Part shown: in pieces, positions 34,022-44,712 of the stretch | Position numbering within the stretch: the stretch's first letter is position 1 | How the letters are laid out: each line of letters begins with the position of its first letter | Source of the DNA: Christensenella sp. UBA1750 | GTDB taxonomy: Bacteria; Bacillota; Clostridia; Christensenellales; UBA1750 | NCBI GenBank assembly: GCA_002315655.1 | Contig: DCHO01000044.1 | Location: 28,925 to 92,924 of the forward strand | DNA: 64,000 nucleotides | Reading direction: 5' to 3' | Notes under the pieces: model-generated | Databases searched by the model: none | The model's input: the letters and a program-made list of their open reading frames with translations, nothing else | Told to the model about the DNA's origin: nothing | Program-made: the position numbers and the translations under genes

Positions 34022-34345
34022 ATGACCTGGAACATTCCGAATCTGACGCTGACGGACACGATAAGCCCATTGGGCGGCGTGACCGTGGGCAAGCTGTTTT
34101 TGCAAAAGGACGAATATATCTGTGTGATACTGGTGGACAACGGGCATTTCCAGACCATTGGGCAACTCACGCAGGATGAGTTTGAGATTCTGTCAGGCTG
34201 CGGGGATGTGTGCGAGTTCCCGCCCGCATTTGTGGCGGCGCTGGGGCGCAAGTGGCTGCTGTGCAGCACCGCCCCGCACGCAAAGGACGCTTTTTCGGAA
34301 GCGGATCTTTGCTCCTACTGGGTCTATCGGGTCATGCACCAATAA
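34022..34345 (+). CDS. Uncharacterised 107-residue protein
   Basis: I do not recognise this family. The protein is soluble, mixed alpha/beta, with VGKLFLQKDEYICVILVD in the N-terminal half and WLLCSTAPHAKDAFSEADLCSYWVYRVM at the end; there is no signal peptide, helix-turn-helix or metal motif. The spacing is operon-like: nine bases after aroA and 18 before dprA. Codon use matches its neighbours, so it is very likely a real gene. A GAGGA site precedes it. Confidence 0.65.
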   Translation: MTWNIPNLTLTDTISPLGGVTVGKLFLQKDEYICVILVDNGHFQTIGQLTQDEFEILSGCGDVCEFPPAFVAALGRKWLLCSTAPHAKDAFSEADLCSYWVYRVMHQ

Positions 34346-34363
34346 AACAAAGGAGGCGCGGAC

Positions 34364-35449
34364 ATGAATCTTCGGGAAGGCGTTTGGGTCTATTTATCGC
34401 AGAGTGGCATTTCTCCCGGGAGAAGCCGCGCCTTGGTGGATTATTTCGGTTCGGAGGAAGAACTGTGGGGCGCAAACGAGAGCGATTACCGCGAGGCGGT
34501 GGGGGAGAAGATTGCTCACAGGCTCATGGAGGCCAAGGACGGCGGCAGCATCAACGCCCATGTGAAGGCCATGCAGGAGCGCGGCATTGTGCTTTTGACC
34601 CCGGCCAGCGAGAATTACCCTTCCGCGCTGCGTGATCTGTATGACCCGCCCTGTGCGCTGTACGCCAAGGGCGACTTATCCTTGCTGGAAAGCGATTCCA
34701 TCGTCATCACCGGCACGCGCCGGGGCACACGCTACGGCAAAAAAGTGACCGCGCTGTTTGCAGGCGAGCTGGCGAAAGCCGGGATCCCCATATTGACCGG
34801 GCTTGCGGAAGGGTTGGACGCGATTGCGGCGGAAGCGGCGCTGGAGGCCGGAGGAAAGGTGATCGCCCTGCTGTGCTGCGGTTTTGACCAGCACTACCCG
34901 GCGGGAAACGCGGCCTTGCAGGACAGAATCGAGAAGGAAGGGCTGCTGCTCTCCGAATGTCCGCCGGACGCCCATGCGGAAAAGTATTCCTTCGCCGCCC
35001 GGGCGCGGCTGCTGGCGGGGCTGTCCAAAGCGGTGCTGCTCACCGAAGCCGGGGAGAAGTCCGGCACCTTATCCACGGTGGAAAGCGCCATGGAATTGGG
35101 GCGCGAGGTCTTTGTGGTGCCGGGAAATATCGACTCACCCTCCTCCTTAGCGACCAACCGCTTAATGCGCACCTCGGCGGAAATCGCCCTTGCACCTTCT
35201 GACATTCTGCCGTATTTTGGCATCGAAACAGGCGGGACGGGCGAAAGTGCGGCGGGAAAAGCGAAGATCGAGCTGACGGCGGAGGAAGAGATCCTGTTCA
35301 ATCTGCTCAAAAAAGAGCCGCTTTCCTTTGATGAATTGGCAAATTTGTGTGATTTTTCTGCGTCACAGCTAAATTCACTCTTGACAATGTTGCAGTTAAA
35401 GGGAATAATAGACCAAGCGGCAGGACGTGTTTATTCCGCCGCGTACTGA
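34364..35449 (+). CDS. dprA: DNA-processing protein DprA
   Basis: DprA loads RecA on incoming single-stranded DNA in transformation and is also kept in non-competent bacteria. The 361-residue protein has an N-terminal SAM-like region and a Rossmann core with ITGTRRGTRYGKK, GLAEGLDAIAAEAAL, ALLCCGFDQHYPAGN and VVPGNIDSPSSLATNRL. A winged-helix C-terminal domain follows (LSFDELANLCDFSASQLNSLLTMLQLKG within 330-357). Its core motifs differ from the usual VGSR and SGLARGID. It precedes topA, as in Bacillus. Confidence 0.94.
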   Translation: MNLREGVWVYLSQSGISPGRSRALVDYFGSEEELWGANESDYREAVGEKIAHRLMEAKDGGSINAHVKAMQERGIVLLTPASENYPSALRDLYDPPCALYAKGDLSLLESDSIVITGTRRGTRYGKKVTALFAGELAKAGIPILTGLAEGLDAIAAEAALEAGGKVIALLCCGFDQHYPAGNAALQDRIEKEGLLLSECPPDAHAEKYSFAARARLLAGLSKAVLLTEAGEKSGTLSTVESAMELGREVFVVPGNIDSPSSLATNRLMRTSAEIALAPSDILPYFGIETGGTGESAAGKAKIELTAEEEILFNLLKKEPLSFDELANLCDFSASQLNSLLTMLQLKGIIDQAAGRVYSAAY

Positions 35450-35489
35450 AAAATCAGCAGTTACTTCATTTATATACGGGGGTTAGGAA

Positions 35490-37601
<2,112 letters not shown>

Positions 37602-37606
37602 AAACA

Positions 37607-37634
37607 AAAGGGGCACGCTTTGTGCCTCTTTTTG
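37607..37634 (+). terminator. Intrinsic terminator after topA
   Basis: AAAGGGGCAC (37607-37616) pairs with GTGCCTCTTT (37622-37631), with one G-T pair, and ends in TTTTT. Confidence 0.75.
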
Positions 37635-37653
37635 ATAAGGATAGGGGAACAAC

Positions 37654-38967
37654 ATGAAAGTAAATGTAATCGGCGCGGGTCTGGCGGGCAGCGAGGCCGC
37701 GTGGCAGCTGCTCAAGCGCGGCTATGAAGTGACGCTGTATGAGATGAAGCCCGAAAAATACAGCCCGGCGCACCACAAGGAGGGCTTTGCGGAGCTGGTC
37801 TGCTCCAACTCCCTGCGCTCGGACAGGCTGGAAAACGCCGTGGGACTGCTGAAGGAGGAAATGCGGCGCATCGGTTCTGTGATTATGGAATCCGCCGAAA
37901 ATGCCCGGGTTCCCGCCGGCGGAGCAATGGCGGTGGACAGGGACAAATTTTCCGGCGGGGTGACGGAAAGACTGACCAATCATCCCAACCTCACACTGAT
38001 TCGCGGCGAGGTGACGGAACTGCCCAAAGGCCCCACCATCATTGCCACAGGCCCACTCACTTCCGATGCCTTTGCGGAGAAAATCGTGGAGCTGACGGGC
38101 AAGACCGGGCTTTCCTTCTTTGACGCCGCCGCGCCCATCGTGACGCTGGAATCCATCGACATGGCCAAGGCCTTCCGCGCCTCCCGCTATGGGCGGGGCG
38201 ACGGGGACGATTACATCAACTGTCCCATGACCGAGGAGGAGTACAACGCCTTCTATGACGCGCTTGTTTCCGCCGAGACTGCCGAGGTGCACGGGTTCGA
38301 GAAGAACCGCGTGTTCGAGGGCTGTATGCCCGTGGAGGTCATGGCGGCGCGGGGCAGGCAGACGCTGACCTTCGGCCCGTTGAAGCCCGTGGGACTCAAA
38401 GACCCGCGCACCGACAAGATGCCCTTTGCGGTGTTGCAGCTTCGGCAGGACGATGCGGCCAACACGCTATATAACCTTGTGGGCTTTCAGACCCGGCTTA
38501 AATGGGGCGAGCAGAAGCGCGTTTTCGGCATGATTCCCGGCATGGAGCACGCGGAGTTCGTGCGCTACGGGGTCATGCACCGCAACACGTTCTTAAATTC
38601 CCCGGGACTGCTGGACGACCACTTCAAGCTGCGGGACGGACTGTATTTCGCCGGGCAGATGACAGGCGTGGAGGGCTACATTGAGTCCGCTGCCTCCGGG
38701 ATGCTGGCGGGAATTTCGCTGGCGCAGGAATTGGCGGGAAAGAGCCGCACGGACTTTACCGACCTGACCTGCATCGGCGCGATGGGCAAGTACGTTTCCA
38801 CGCCCAACGCCTCCTTCCAGCCCATGAACGCAGCCTTCGGCGTGATGGCTCCCTTGGAGGGTAAAAAGGTGCGCAACAAAAAGGAGCGCTACGGCCTCAT
38901 TGCCGAGCGCGCCTTGACAAAACTTGACGAATTGCTGCCCGAAATCCGCGAGCTGGAACAAAAATAG
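37654..38967 (+). CDS. trmFO: Methylenetetrahydrofolate-tRNA uridine-54 methyltransferase TrmFO
   Basis: TrmFO uses methylene-THF and FAD to make ribothymidine 54 in tRNA. The 437-residue flavoprotein has the FAD motif [15 protein letters not shown] (about 4-18). It also has [32 protein letters not shown] and the catalytic cysteine of [12 protein letters not shown] (about 226). In Bacillus the gene (gid) also lies between topA and the clpQ-clpY pair. Confidence 0.96.
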   Translation: MKVNVIGAGLAGSEAAWQLLKRGYEVTLYEMKPEKYSPAHHKEGFAELVCSNSLRSDRLENAVGLLKEEMRRIGSVIMESAENARVPAGGAMAVDRDKFSGGVTERLTNHPNLTLIRGEVTELPKGPTIIATGPLTSDAFAEKIVELTGKTGLSFFDAAAPIVTLESIDMAKAFRASRYGRGDGDDYINCPMTEEEYNAFYDALVSAETAEVHGFEKNRVFEGCMPVEVMAARGRQTLTFGPLKPVGLKDPRTDKMPFAVLQLRQDDAANTLYNLVGFQTRLKWGEQKRVFGMIPGMEHAEFVRYGVMHRNTFLNSPGLLDDHFKLRDGLYFAGQMTGVEGYIESAASGMLAGISLAQELAGKSRTDFTDLTCIGAMGKYVSTPNASFQPMNAAFGVMAPLEGKKVRNKKERYGLIAERALTKLDELLPEIRELEQK

Positions 38968-39087
38968 CGCGTCAACCGTTTTTTCTATTGACAGGTCTGA
39001 CCCTGCGGCACTTTATACTTGTGATCTTTGCGATTCTGTTTGCCGTCGGGCACATTTATGTTACTATAAACAATTCGGAGGAAGAAA

Positions 39088-39636
39088 ATGTCTGAAAATA
39101 AATCGGTCTTTCGCGGCACGACCATTGTGGCCGTGCAGAAAAACGGCGTGACCGCCGTGGCGGGTGACGGACAGGTCACCATGGGCGAGCACACCATCAT
39201 GAAGCACGGGGCGAAGAAGGTGCGCCGGCTCTACCACGATTCCGTTGTGGTGGGCTTTGCGGGCTCCGTGGCGGATGCCTTTGCGCTGTCCGAGCGCTTT
39301 GAAGGGTATTTGGAGCAGTTTTCCGGCAACCTGCCCAGAGCGGCTGTGGAGCTGGCCTCCAACTGGCGCATGGACAAGGGAATGCGGCAATTAGAAGCCA
39401 TGCTGCTTGCCGCGGACAAGGAAAATCTGCTGCTCATTTCCGGTACGGGTGAGGTCATTGCGCCGGACGACGGCGTTTTAGCCATCGGCTCCGGCGGCAA
39501 CTTTGCGCTGTCTGCCGCAAGAGCACTCGTGCAGAATACCGATCTCCCACCCAAGGTCATTGTGCGCAAGGCCATGGAGATTGCCTCGGAAATCTGCGTC
39601 TATACCAATGACCATATCACGGTGGAGGAGGTGTAG
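39088..39636 (+). CDS. hslV: ATP-dependent protease subunit HslV (ClpQ)
   Basis: HslV is the proteolytic core of the HslUV two-component proteasome-like machine. The 182-residue protein has the catalytic threonine in [12 protein letters not shown], after a short N-terminal extension of about nine residues that must be removed or bypassed to free the Thr. GDGQVTMG follows, and [14 protein letters not shown] is the C-terminal family motif. GGAGGAAG sets the start. Upstream, TTGACA at 38988-38993 hints at a promoter but its -10 is unclear. The recombinase gene codV, which lies between gid and clpQ in Bacillus, is absent. Confidence 0.95.
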   Translation: MSENKSVFRGTTIVAVQKNGVTAVAGDGQVTMGEHTIMKHGAKKVRRLYHDSVVVGFAGSVADAFALSERFEGYLEQFSGNLPRAAVELASNWRMDKGMRQLEAMLLAADKENLLLISGTGEVIAPDDGVLAIGSGGNFALSAARALVQNTDLPPKVIVRKAMEIASEICVYTNDHITVEEV

Positions 39637-39639
39637 CAC

Positions 39640-41019
39640 ATGGCCAATCAGATGACCCCGAGAGAGATCGTTGCGGAGCTTGACAAATACATCATCGGGC
39701 AGGACGAGGCCAAGCGCGCCGTTGCCATTGCCCTGCGCAACCGCTACCGTAGGGCGCGGCTGGCTCCCGAAATCCGGGAGGAAATCAGCCCGAAGAATAT
39801 CCTCATGGTAGGTCCCACCGGCGTCGGCAAGACCGAAATTGCAAGAAGACTGGCAAAGCTGGTGGACGCGCCGCTGGTCAAGGTGGAGGCCACCAAGTTT
39901 ACCGAGGTCGGCTATGTGGGGCGCGATGTGGATTCCATGGTGCGCGATCTGGTGGAAACCTCCCTGCGGCTGGTCAAGGAGCGCATGGGCAAGGATGTGG
40001 AGCTGACCGCCGAGCAGAATGTGCAGGAAATTATACTGGATGCGCTGGTCGCCAAGGAAAAGGGCGAGAAAAAGAGCGACATCAACCCCATCGAGGCGCT
40101 GTTGGGCACCCTCAAAAAGCCCGAGGACAACGAGACCCCCGAGGTGCGCGAGAGCAAAAAGAAGCAGCGCGAACGCCTGCAAATGGAGCTGCTGTGCGGT
40201 TCTTTGGAGGGGGAGATCATCGAAATCGAGGTGCAGGACGCGCCCTCCGGTGATATGCTCCCCGGCACCGAAATGAACATCGGCGACATCATGGGCGGTT
40301 TTTTGCCCAAGCGGACGAAAGTGCGCAAGGTCTCCGTCATTGAAGCCCGCAAAATCCTGAAACAGGAGGAGATCGGGAAGCTCATCGACATGGACAAGGC
40401 CACTTCTGAGGCCATCTACAAGGCCGAGGAGGACGGCATCATCTTCATTGACGAGATGGATAAGGTTGCAGGGCGCGGCTCGCAGGGCAGCGGCCCCGAT
40501 GTGTCCCGTGAGGGCGTACAGAGAGACATTCTGCCCATCGTGGAGGGCTGCACCGTCAACACCAAGTACGGCCCCGTCAAGACCGACCACATCCTGTTCA
40601 TCGCGGCGGGCGCGTTCCATGTGGCAAAGGTCACGGACTTGATCCCCGAATTGCAGGGACGCTTCCCCGTGCAGGTGAACTTAAAAGCCCTGACCGAAAG
40701 CGATTTTAAGCAGATTCTCACCGCGCCGGAAAACGCGCTGATTAAGCAGTATCAGGCGCTGCTGTCGGTGGATGATGTGGAGCTGGAATTTACCGAGGAT
40801 GCGCTGTCCGAAATGGCGCATATTGCCGCCGAGATGAACGACAGCCGCGAAAACATCGGCGCAAGACGGCTGCACACGCTGATGGAGGCGCTGTTGGATG
40901 AGATTTCCTTCACTGCCGGGGAAAACGGAGCGGAAAAGGTCACAATCGACGCGGAATATGTCAAAAAACAGCTGCTTTCCGAGGTGCAGACCTTTGACGT
41001 GGCAAAGCATATCGTGTAA
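39640..41019 (+). CDS. hslU: ATP-dependent protease ATPase subunit HslU (ClpY)
   Basis: HslU unfolds substrates and feeds them to HslV. The 459-residue AAA+ protein starts TPREIVAELDKYIIGQDEAKRAVAIALRNRYRR within its first 40 residues. It has Walker A GPTGVGKTEIARRLA (about 58-72), Walker B IIFIDEMDK (about 268), the I domain between them, and ENIGARRLHT near the sensor-2 region. It starts three bases after hslV. codY, which follows clpY in Bacillus, is missing; RNase J follows instead. Confidence 0.96.
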   Translation: MANQMTPREIVAELDKYIIGQDEAKRAVAIALRNRYRRARLAPEIREEISPKNILMVGPTGVGKTEIARRLAKLVDAPLVKVEATKFTEVGYVGRDVDSMVRDLVETSLRLVKERMGKDVELTAEQNVQEIILDALVAKEKGEKKSDINPIEALLGTLKKPEDNETPEVRESKKKQRERLQMELLCGSLEGEIIEIEVQDAPSGDMLPGTEMNIGDIMGGFLPKRTKVRKVSVIEARKILKQEEIGKLIDMDKATSEAIYKAEEDGIIFIDEMDKVAGRGSQGSGPDVSREGVQRDILPIVEGCTVNTKYGPVKTDHILFIAAGAFHVAKVTDLIPELQGRFPVQVNLKALTESDFKQILTAPENALIKQYQALLSVDDVELEFTEDALSEMAHIAAEMNDSRENIGARRLHTLMEALLDEISFTAGENGAEKVTIDAEYVKKQLLSEVQTFDVAKHIV

Positions 41020-41033
41020 AAAAAGAACATCAT

Positions 41034-41066
41034 AAAAGGGGAGCGGGAGACCGTTTCCCTTTTTTA
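41034..41066 (+). terminator. Intrinsic terminator after hslU
   Basis: AAAAGGGGAGCGG pairs with CCGTTTCCCTTTT (loose stem with one or two mismatches) around a GAGA loop, ending in TTTTTT. Confidence 0.75.
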
Positions 41067-41100
41067 GTGGGTGGAAAACGGAATGCAGTACAAGTTTAAC

Positions 41101-41130
41101 TTGCCAGATATAGGCACATGGGAATATAAT
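41101..41130 (+). promoter_or_regulatory. Promoter ahead of the RNase J leader
   Basis: TTGCCA (41101-41106) and TATAAT (41125-41130) are separated by 18 bases. It would give a leader of about 285 bases before the RNase J start. Confidence 0.65.
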
Positions 41131-41136
41131 ATACAC

Positions 41137-41423
41137 GATGGATTTCGCTTGAAAGCAATGTCCCGGGAAATGGGAAGGCGAAACGTGCAGGAGCAGCGCA
41201 CCTGAGCGCGGTCGGGTGCGTCAAGCACGGCAGAGCTTTTCTCATACGCGGACAGGATTTTAAGTGCGGACACAAGACGAATACCCCGCAATTTGAAAAA
41301 ACGGGGCGCATAAGTGTGTTTTCGGATCGTGGTTTGCGGCAACATTTCGCAAGCCCATGTTTTGTTGTGTCAAAAATCAAAATCAGATAAAGACAGAGTA
41401 AGAAAAGGAGTGATTGATACAAA
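41137..41423 (+). ncRNA. Long structured leader or small RNA upstream of RNase J
   Basis: No plausible frame lies in these ~290 bases, but several stems do. TTTCGC (41143-41148) pairs with GCGAAA (41178-41183), enclosing CCC/GGG. CGCACC (41197-41202) pairs with GGTGCG (41215-41220), or alternatively GTGC (41216-41219) pairs with GCAC (41225-41228). CCCCG/CGGGG and TTGCG/CGCAA stems follow. The second and third stems exclude each other, as in a switch. I do not recognise a known riboswitch, 6S, RNase P or SRP RNA in it. It could be a self-regulatory leader for RNase J. Confidence 0.45.
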
Positions 41424-43097
41424 ATGTCATCCAAAGGAAAACTGAAAATAATCCCCCTGGGCGGGGTTGAGGAAATCGGAAAAAATATATATGTCATCGA
41501 GTACGGCGAGGATATTGTCATCATCGACTGCGGATCCATCTTCCCCCAGGAGGATATGCTGGGCATCGACTTAGTGATTCCCGATGTGACCTATCTGCAG
41601 AAGAACCGGGAGCGCATCCGCGGCTTCCTCATCACCCACGGGCATGAGGATCACATCGGCGCGATTCCTTATGTATTAAAGCAGTTAGGCGGCATTGTGC
41701 CCATTTATGCGACCCGCTTAACCATGGCGCTGATTGAGCTGAAATTGAAGGAGCACAAGCTCTCCGGCAGCGCCGACCTTCATGTCATTTCCCCCGGCGA
41801 CACCGAAAAAATCGGTGGGTTTGATGTGGACTTTATCAAGATGAGCCATTCCATCGCGGGCGCGGTGGCACTGGCCATCAAGTGCCCCGTGGGCGTGGTT
41901 GTGACCACGGGCGACTTCAAAGTGGACTACACCCCCGTGGACGGGGAGATCATGGATTTCGGGAAACTGGCCGATTTGGGCAAAAAAGGCGTGCTGGCGC
42001 TGCTCATGGAATCCACCAACGTGGAGCGCGAGGGCTACACCATGTCCGAAAAGAAGGTCGGGGAGACCTTCAATTCCCTGTTCCCCCGGGCAAACGGGCG
42101 CATTATCATTGCCATGTTCGCCAGCAACATCCACCGTATTCAGCAGGTGGTGGAGTCCGCCCAGCGGTTTGGCAGAAAGGTCTGTCTGACCGGCCGCAGC
42201 ATGATCAACGTCTCCACCGTGGCCATGGAATTGGGAGAGCTGCACATTCCCGATGAAATGCTCATTTCCGTGGACGATCTGGATCGCTATCCCGATGATG
42301 AAATCGTCATTTTAACCACCGGCTCTCAGGGCGAGCAGATGAGCGGCCTTACCCGCATGGCGTTCTCCGAGCACCGTAAACTGGACATCAAGGCCTCCGA
42401 CATGGTGGTCATTTCCGCAAACCCCATCCCCGGCAACGAGATTTCCGTCTCCCGCGTCATTGACCAGCTGCTGCGCAAGGGCGCGGATGTGATCTACGAA
42501 TCGCTGGCCGAGGTGCACGTTTCCGGCCACGCCCGCCGCGAGGAGCTCAAGCTCATGCACGCGCTGATTAAGCCGAAATATTTCATCCCCGTGCACGGCG
42601 AATACAGAATGTTATCGCTACATAAGAAACTGGCCGTGTCCATGGGTATGGAAGAGGAAAACATCATCATCCCCCGTTTGGGCGATGTGATTGAGGTCTC
42701 CAAGAACTCCTGCCGGGTTGCGTCCTCCGTGCCTGCCGGGGCGGTGCTGGTGGACGGTCTCGGCATCGGCGATGTGGGCAATGTGGTGCTGCGGGATCGC
42801 CGCCATCTGGCGCAGGACGGGTTGCTTACCGTGGTTGTGGGGCTTTCCAAGGAGGACAGCAAGCTGATCTCCGGCCCCGACATCGTAACGCGAGGCTTTG
42901 TGTACGTCCGCGAAAACGAGGAACTGATGGACGAAGCGCGGGACGTGGTCATCAAGAGCGTGAACGACTGCATTCTGGAAGACCGCCACGCCGACTGGGG
43001 CTCCATAAAAGGCCGCATCCGGGACGATCTGCGGGAGTTCCTCTACCAGAAAACCAAGCGTTCTCCCATGATTTTACCCATCATTATGGAGGTGTAG
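41424..43097 (+). CDS. rnjA: Ribonuclease J
   Basis: RNase J is the main 5'-to-3' exonuclease and endonuclease of Firmicutes mRNA decay. The 557-residue metallo-beta-lactamase/beta-CASP protein has HGHEDHIGAIPY (zinc site, about 73-84), SHSIAGAVALAI, DFKVDYTP and the beta-CASP motif NPIPGNEISVSRVID. HVSGHARREELKLM and FIPVHGEYR come before the C-terminal domain. AAGGAGTG precedes the start. The length and motifs fit J1 rather than a partial J2. Confidence 0.95.
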   Translation: MSSKGKLKIIPLGGVEEIGKNIYVIEYGEDIVIIDCGSIFPQEDMLGIDLVIPDVTYLQKNRERIRGFLITHGHEDHIGAIPYVLKQLGGIVPIYATRLTMALIELKLKEHKLSGSADLHVISPGDTEKIGGFDVDFIKMSHSIAGAVALAIKCPVGVVVTTGDFKVDYTPVDGEIMDFGKLADLGKKGVLALLMESTNVEREGYTMSEKKVGETFNSLFPRANGRIIIAMFASNIHRIQQVVESAQRFGRKVCLTGRSMINVSTVAMELGELHIPDEMLISVDDLDRYPDDEIVILTTGSQGEQMSGLTRMAFSEHRKLDIKASDMVVISANPIPGNEISVSRVIDQLLRKGADVIYESLAEVHVSGHARREELKLMHALIKPKYFIPVHGEYRMLSLHKKLAVSMGMEEENIIIPRLGDVIEVSKNSCRVASSVPAGAVLVDGLGIGDVGNVVLRDRRHLAQDGLLTVVVGLSKEDSKLISGPDIVTRGFVYVRENEELMDEARDVVIKSVNDCILEDRHADWGSIKGRIRDDLREFLYQKTKRSPMILPIIMEV

Positions 43098-43098
43098 C

Positions 43099-43449
43099 AT
43101 GGCGGTCAACCTTTATGATTTAGCCAACAACTTAGCCCGCGAGATGAAAAACTCCGAGGAATACAGGGAATACATCCGCACCCGCGACATTGCCATGGAA
43201 AACGAAACCCAAGCCGCGCTGCTGAAAGAATACAAAAAATTACAGTTTCAGGTGCAGGTCGCCATGGCGGGCGGCAAAACCAACCCGGAGGAGATGGAGC
43301 GGCTGCAAAAGATCATGCAGGTGCTGCAGCTCTCCCGAGAGGCCACCGATTACATCATGGCGGAGTTCCGCTTTCAGAAGCTGCTGTCCGACATTTACAA
43401 GATTTTAGGCGACGCGGCGGGCATTGATCTGGATATGCTTAAAAGTTGA
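43099..43449 (+). CDS. YlbF/YmcA family regulator
   Basis: YlbF/YmcA proteins bind RNase Y and YaaT in Bacillus and promote mRNA maturation, competence and sporulation. The 116-residue, all-helical protein begins VNLYDLANNLAREMKNSEEYREYIR, the family form, and has a Glu/Lys/Gln-rich middle. It starts one base after the RNase J stop codon. The pairing with an RNase gene fits a role in RNA turnover. Confidence 0.85.
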   Translation: MAVNLYDLANNLAREMKNSEEYREYIRTRDIAMENETQAALLKEYKKLQFQVQVAMAGGKTNPEEMERLQKIMQVLQLSREATDYIMAEFRFQKLLSDIYKILGDAAGIDLDMLKS

Positions 43450-43511
43450 GAAACAAAGAGACGCTTTTTGTCGTTTGATAAGAGAAATTCATTGCATTTG
43501 GGGGAATGGCC

Positions 43512-44651
43512 ATGACAGACAACAACAGGGGCAGAGGATGGAACATCGTTTGGCTGATTTTCCGTCCCATCATCATTTTTCTGTGCGCCTGTGTGCTGGT
43601 GGCGGGCATTTTGGTTTCCGCATGGAAGTATGCCTACACCCACTACATCATGCCGCCCGACCCGAACGATTCTACCGAGATCGAGTTTGTGGTCAAATCG
43701 GGTTCTTCCGTTTCGTCCATTGCGCGGCAGTTGAAGGAAGCCGACCTTGTCCGCAACAAGGGCGTTTTCCAGTACCTTTCCGAGTTCATCGGCAAAGGGC
43801 ACAAGCTGAAGGCCGGTACCTACACGCTATCCCGGAACATGGAGCTGACCGAGATCATTGACATTTTGGCGGCGGGCAACGAGGCTGTCGAGGTCATGAA
43901 GTTCACCATTGTGGAAGGCCTCACCGTGGAGGGGATTGCCAATTCTCTCGTGGAGCAGGGCGTGTTTACCGACACCACCCGCTTCTTAGAGCTGTGCCGC
44001 ACGGGCGCGGGCATCGCGGAGAACTACGATTTCCTCAAAACCGCGCAGGAGAACGCGCAGGAGGGGCGCACTTATCTGCTGGAAGGCTACCTGTTCCCCG
44101 ACACCTACGAAATCTACGTCGGTTCCTCCGAGGAGACCGTCATCGGCAAGATGCTGGATCGCATGAACGTGATCTACGGCGTTTCCTACAAGAAACGTGC
44201 AGAAGAACTGGGAATGACCACGGATGAAGTCATCATCTTAGCATCCATCATCGAGAAGGAAGGCAAGAGCTCCACCTTCAACAAGATTTCCGCCGTGTTC
44301 CACAACCGTTTGGAGGACAACATTGCGCTTGGCTCCGACGTGACCGTGCAGTACGCCCTTGGCGTCAAACGGCTGGTGCTCACTGATGCGGATTTGGCGG
44401 TGGAATCCGCGTACAACACCTACACCCACAAGGGGCTGCCCGTGGGCGCGATCTGCAACCCCGGTGACGCGGCCATTCAGGCAGCGCTGTACCCCGATGC
44501 GGACTATCTGGAGGAAAAGTACCTCTACTTCACCCTGACCGACCCGGAGACCGGCGAGCTGGCCTTCTCCAAGACGCTGGAGGAGCACAACGAGATCGCG
44601 GCGCAGTACAAGGAGCTGTGGGCGGAATACGACAAGAAAAACGGAAATTAG
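43512..44651 (+). CDS. mltG: Endolytic murein transglycosylase MltG
   Basis: MltG cuts nascent peptidoglycan strands and sets their length. The 379-residue protein has a short cytoplasmic tail and a transmembrane helix (IFLCACVLVAGILVSA, about 17-32). A LysM-like subdomain carries the GSSVSSIARQLKEADLV motif. The catalytic YceG domain has EGYLFPDTY, ILASIIEKEG (catalytic Glu) and SDVTVQYALG, and ends with YNTYTHKGLPVGAICNPG. I place the start at 43512, seven bases after GGGGG; 43506 is the alternative. Confidence 0.94.
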   Translation: MTDNNRGRGWNIVWLIFRPIIIFLCACVLVAGILVSAWKYAYTHYIMPPDPNDSTEIEFVVKSGSSVSSIARQLKEADLVRNKGVFQYLSEFIGKGHKLKAGTYTLSRNMELTEIIDILAAGNEAVEVMKFTIVEGLTVEGIANSLVEQGVFTDTTRFLELCRTGAGIAENYDFLKTAQENAQEGRTYLLEGYLFPDTYEIYVGSSEETVIGKMLDRMNVIYGVSYKKRAEELGMTTDEVIILASIIEKEGKSSTFNKISAVFHNRLEDNIALGSDVTVQYALGVKRLVLTDADLAVESAYNTYTHKGLPVGAICNPGDAAIQAALYPDADYLEEKYLYFTLTDPETGELAFSKTLEEHNEIAAQYKELWAEYDKKNGN

Positions 44652-44659
44652 GACAAATG

Positions 44660-44690
44660 AAAGCGGACGGTGAATCGCCGCCCGCTTTTT
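44660..44690 (+). terminator. Intrinsic terminator after mltG
   Basis: AAAGCGG (44660-44666) pairs with CCGCTTT (44682-44688), with an inner CGG/CCG stem and a TTTTT end. Confidence 0.8.
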
Positions 44691-44712
44691 CTGCGTGAGA
44701 GAGGAAAAAACT

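Noticed and set aside
38988..39019. Strong promoter ahead of hslV
   Set aside because: TTGACA is perfect but the nearest TATACT is 20 bases away and TTTATA 18; the pair is too weak to list as a promoter.
41137..41423. 6S RNA, RNase P RNA, tmRNA or SRP RNA upstream of RNase J
   Set aside because: None of the conserved core sequences of these RNAs was found, though a different structured RNA remains possible.
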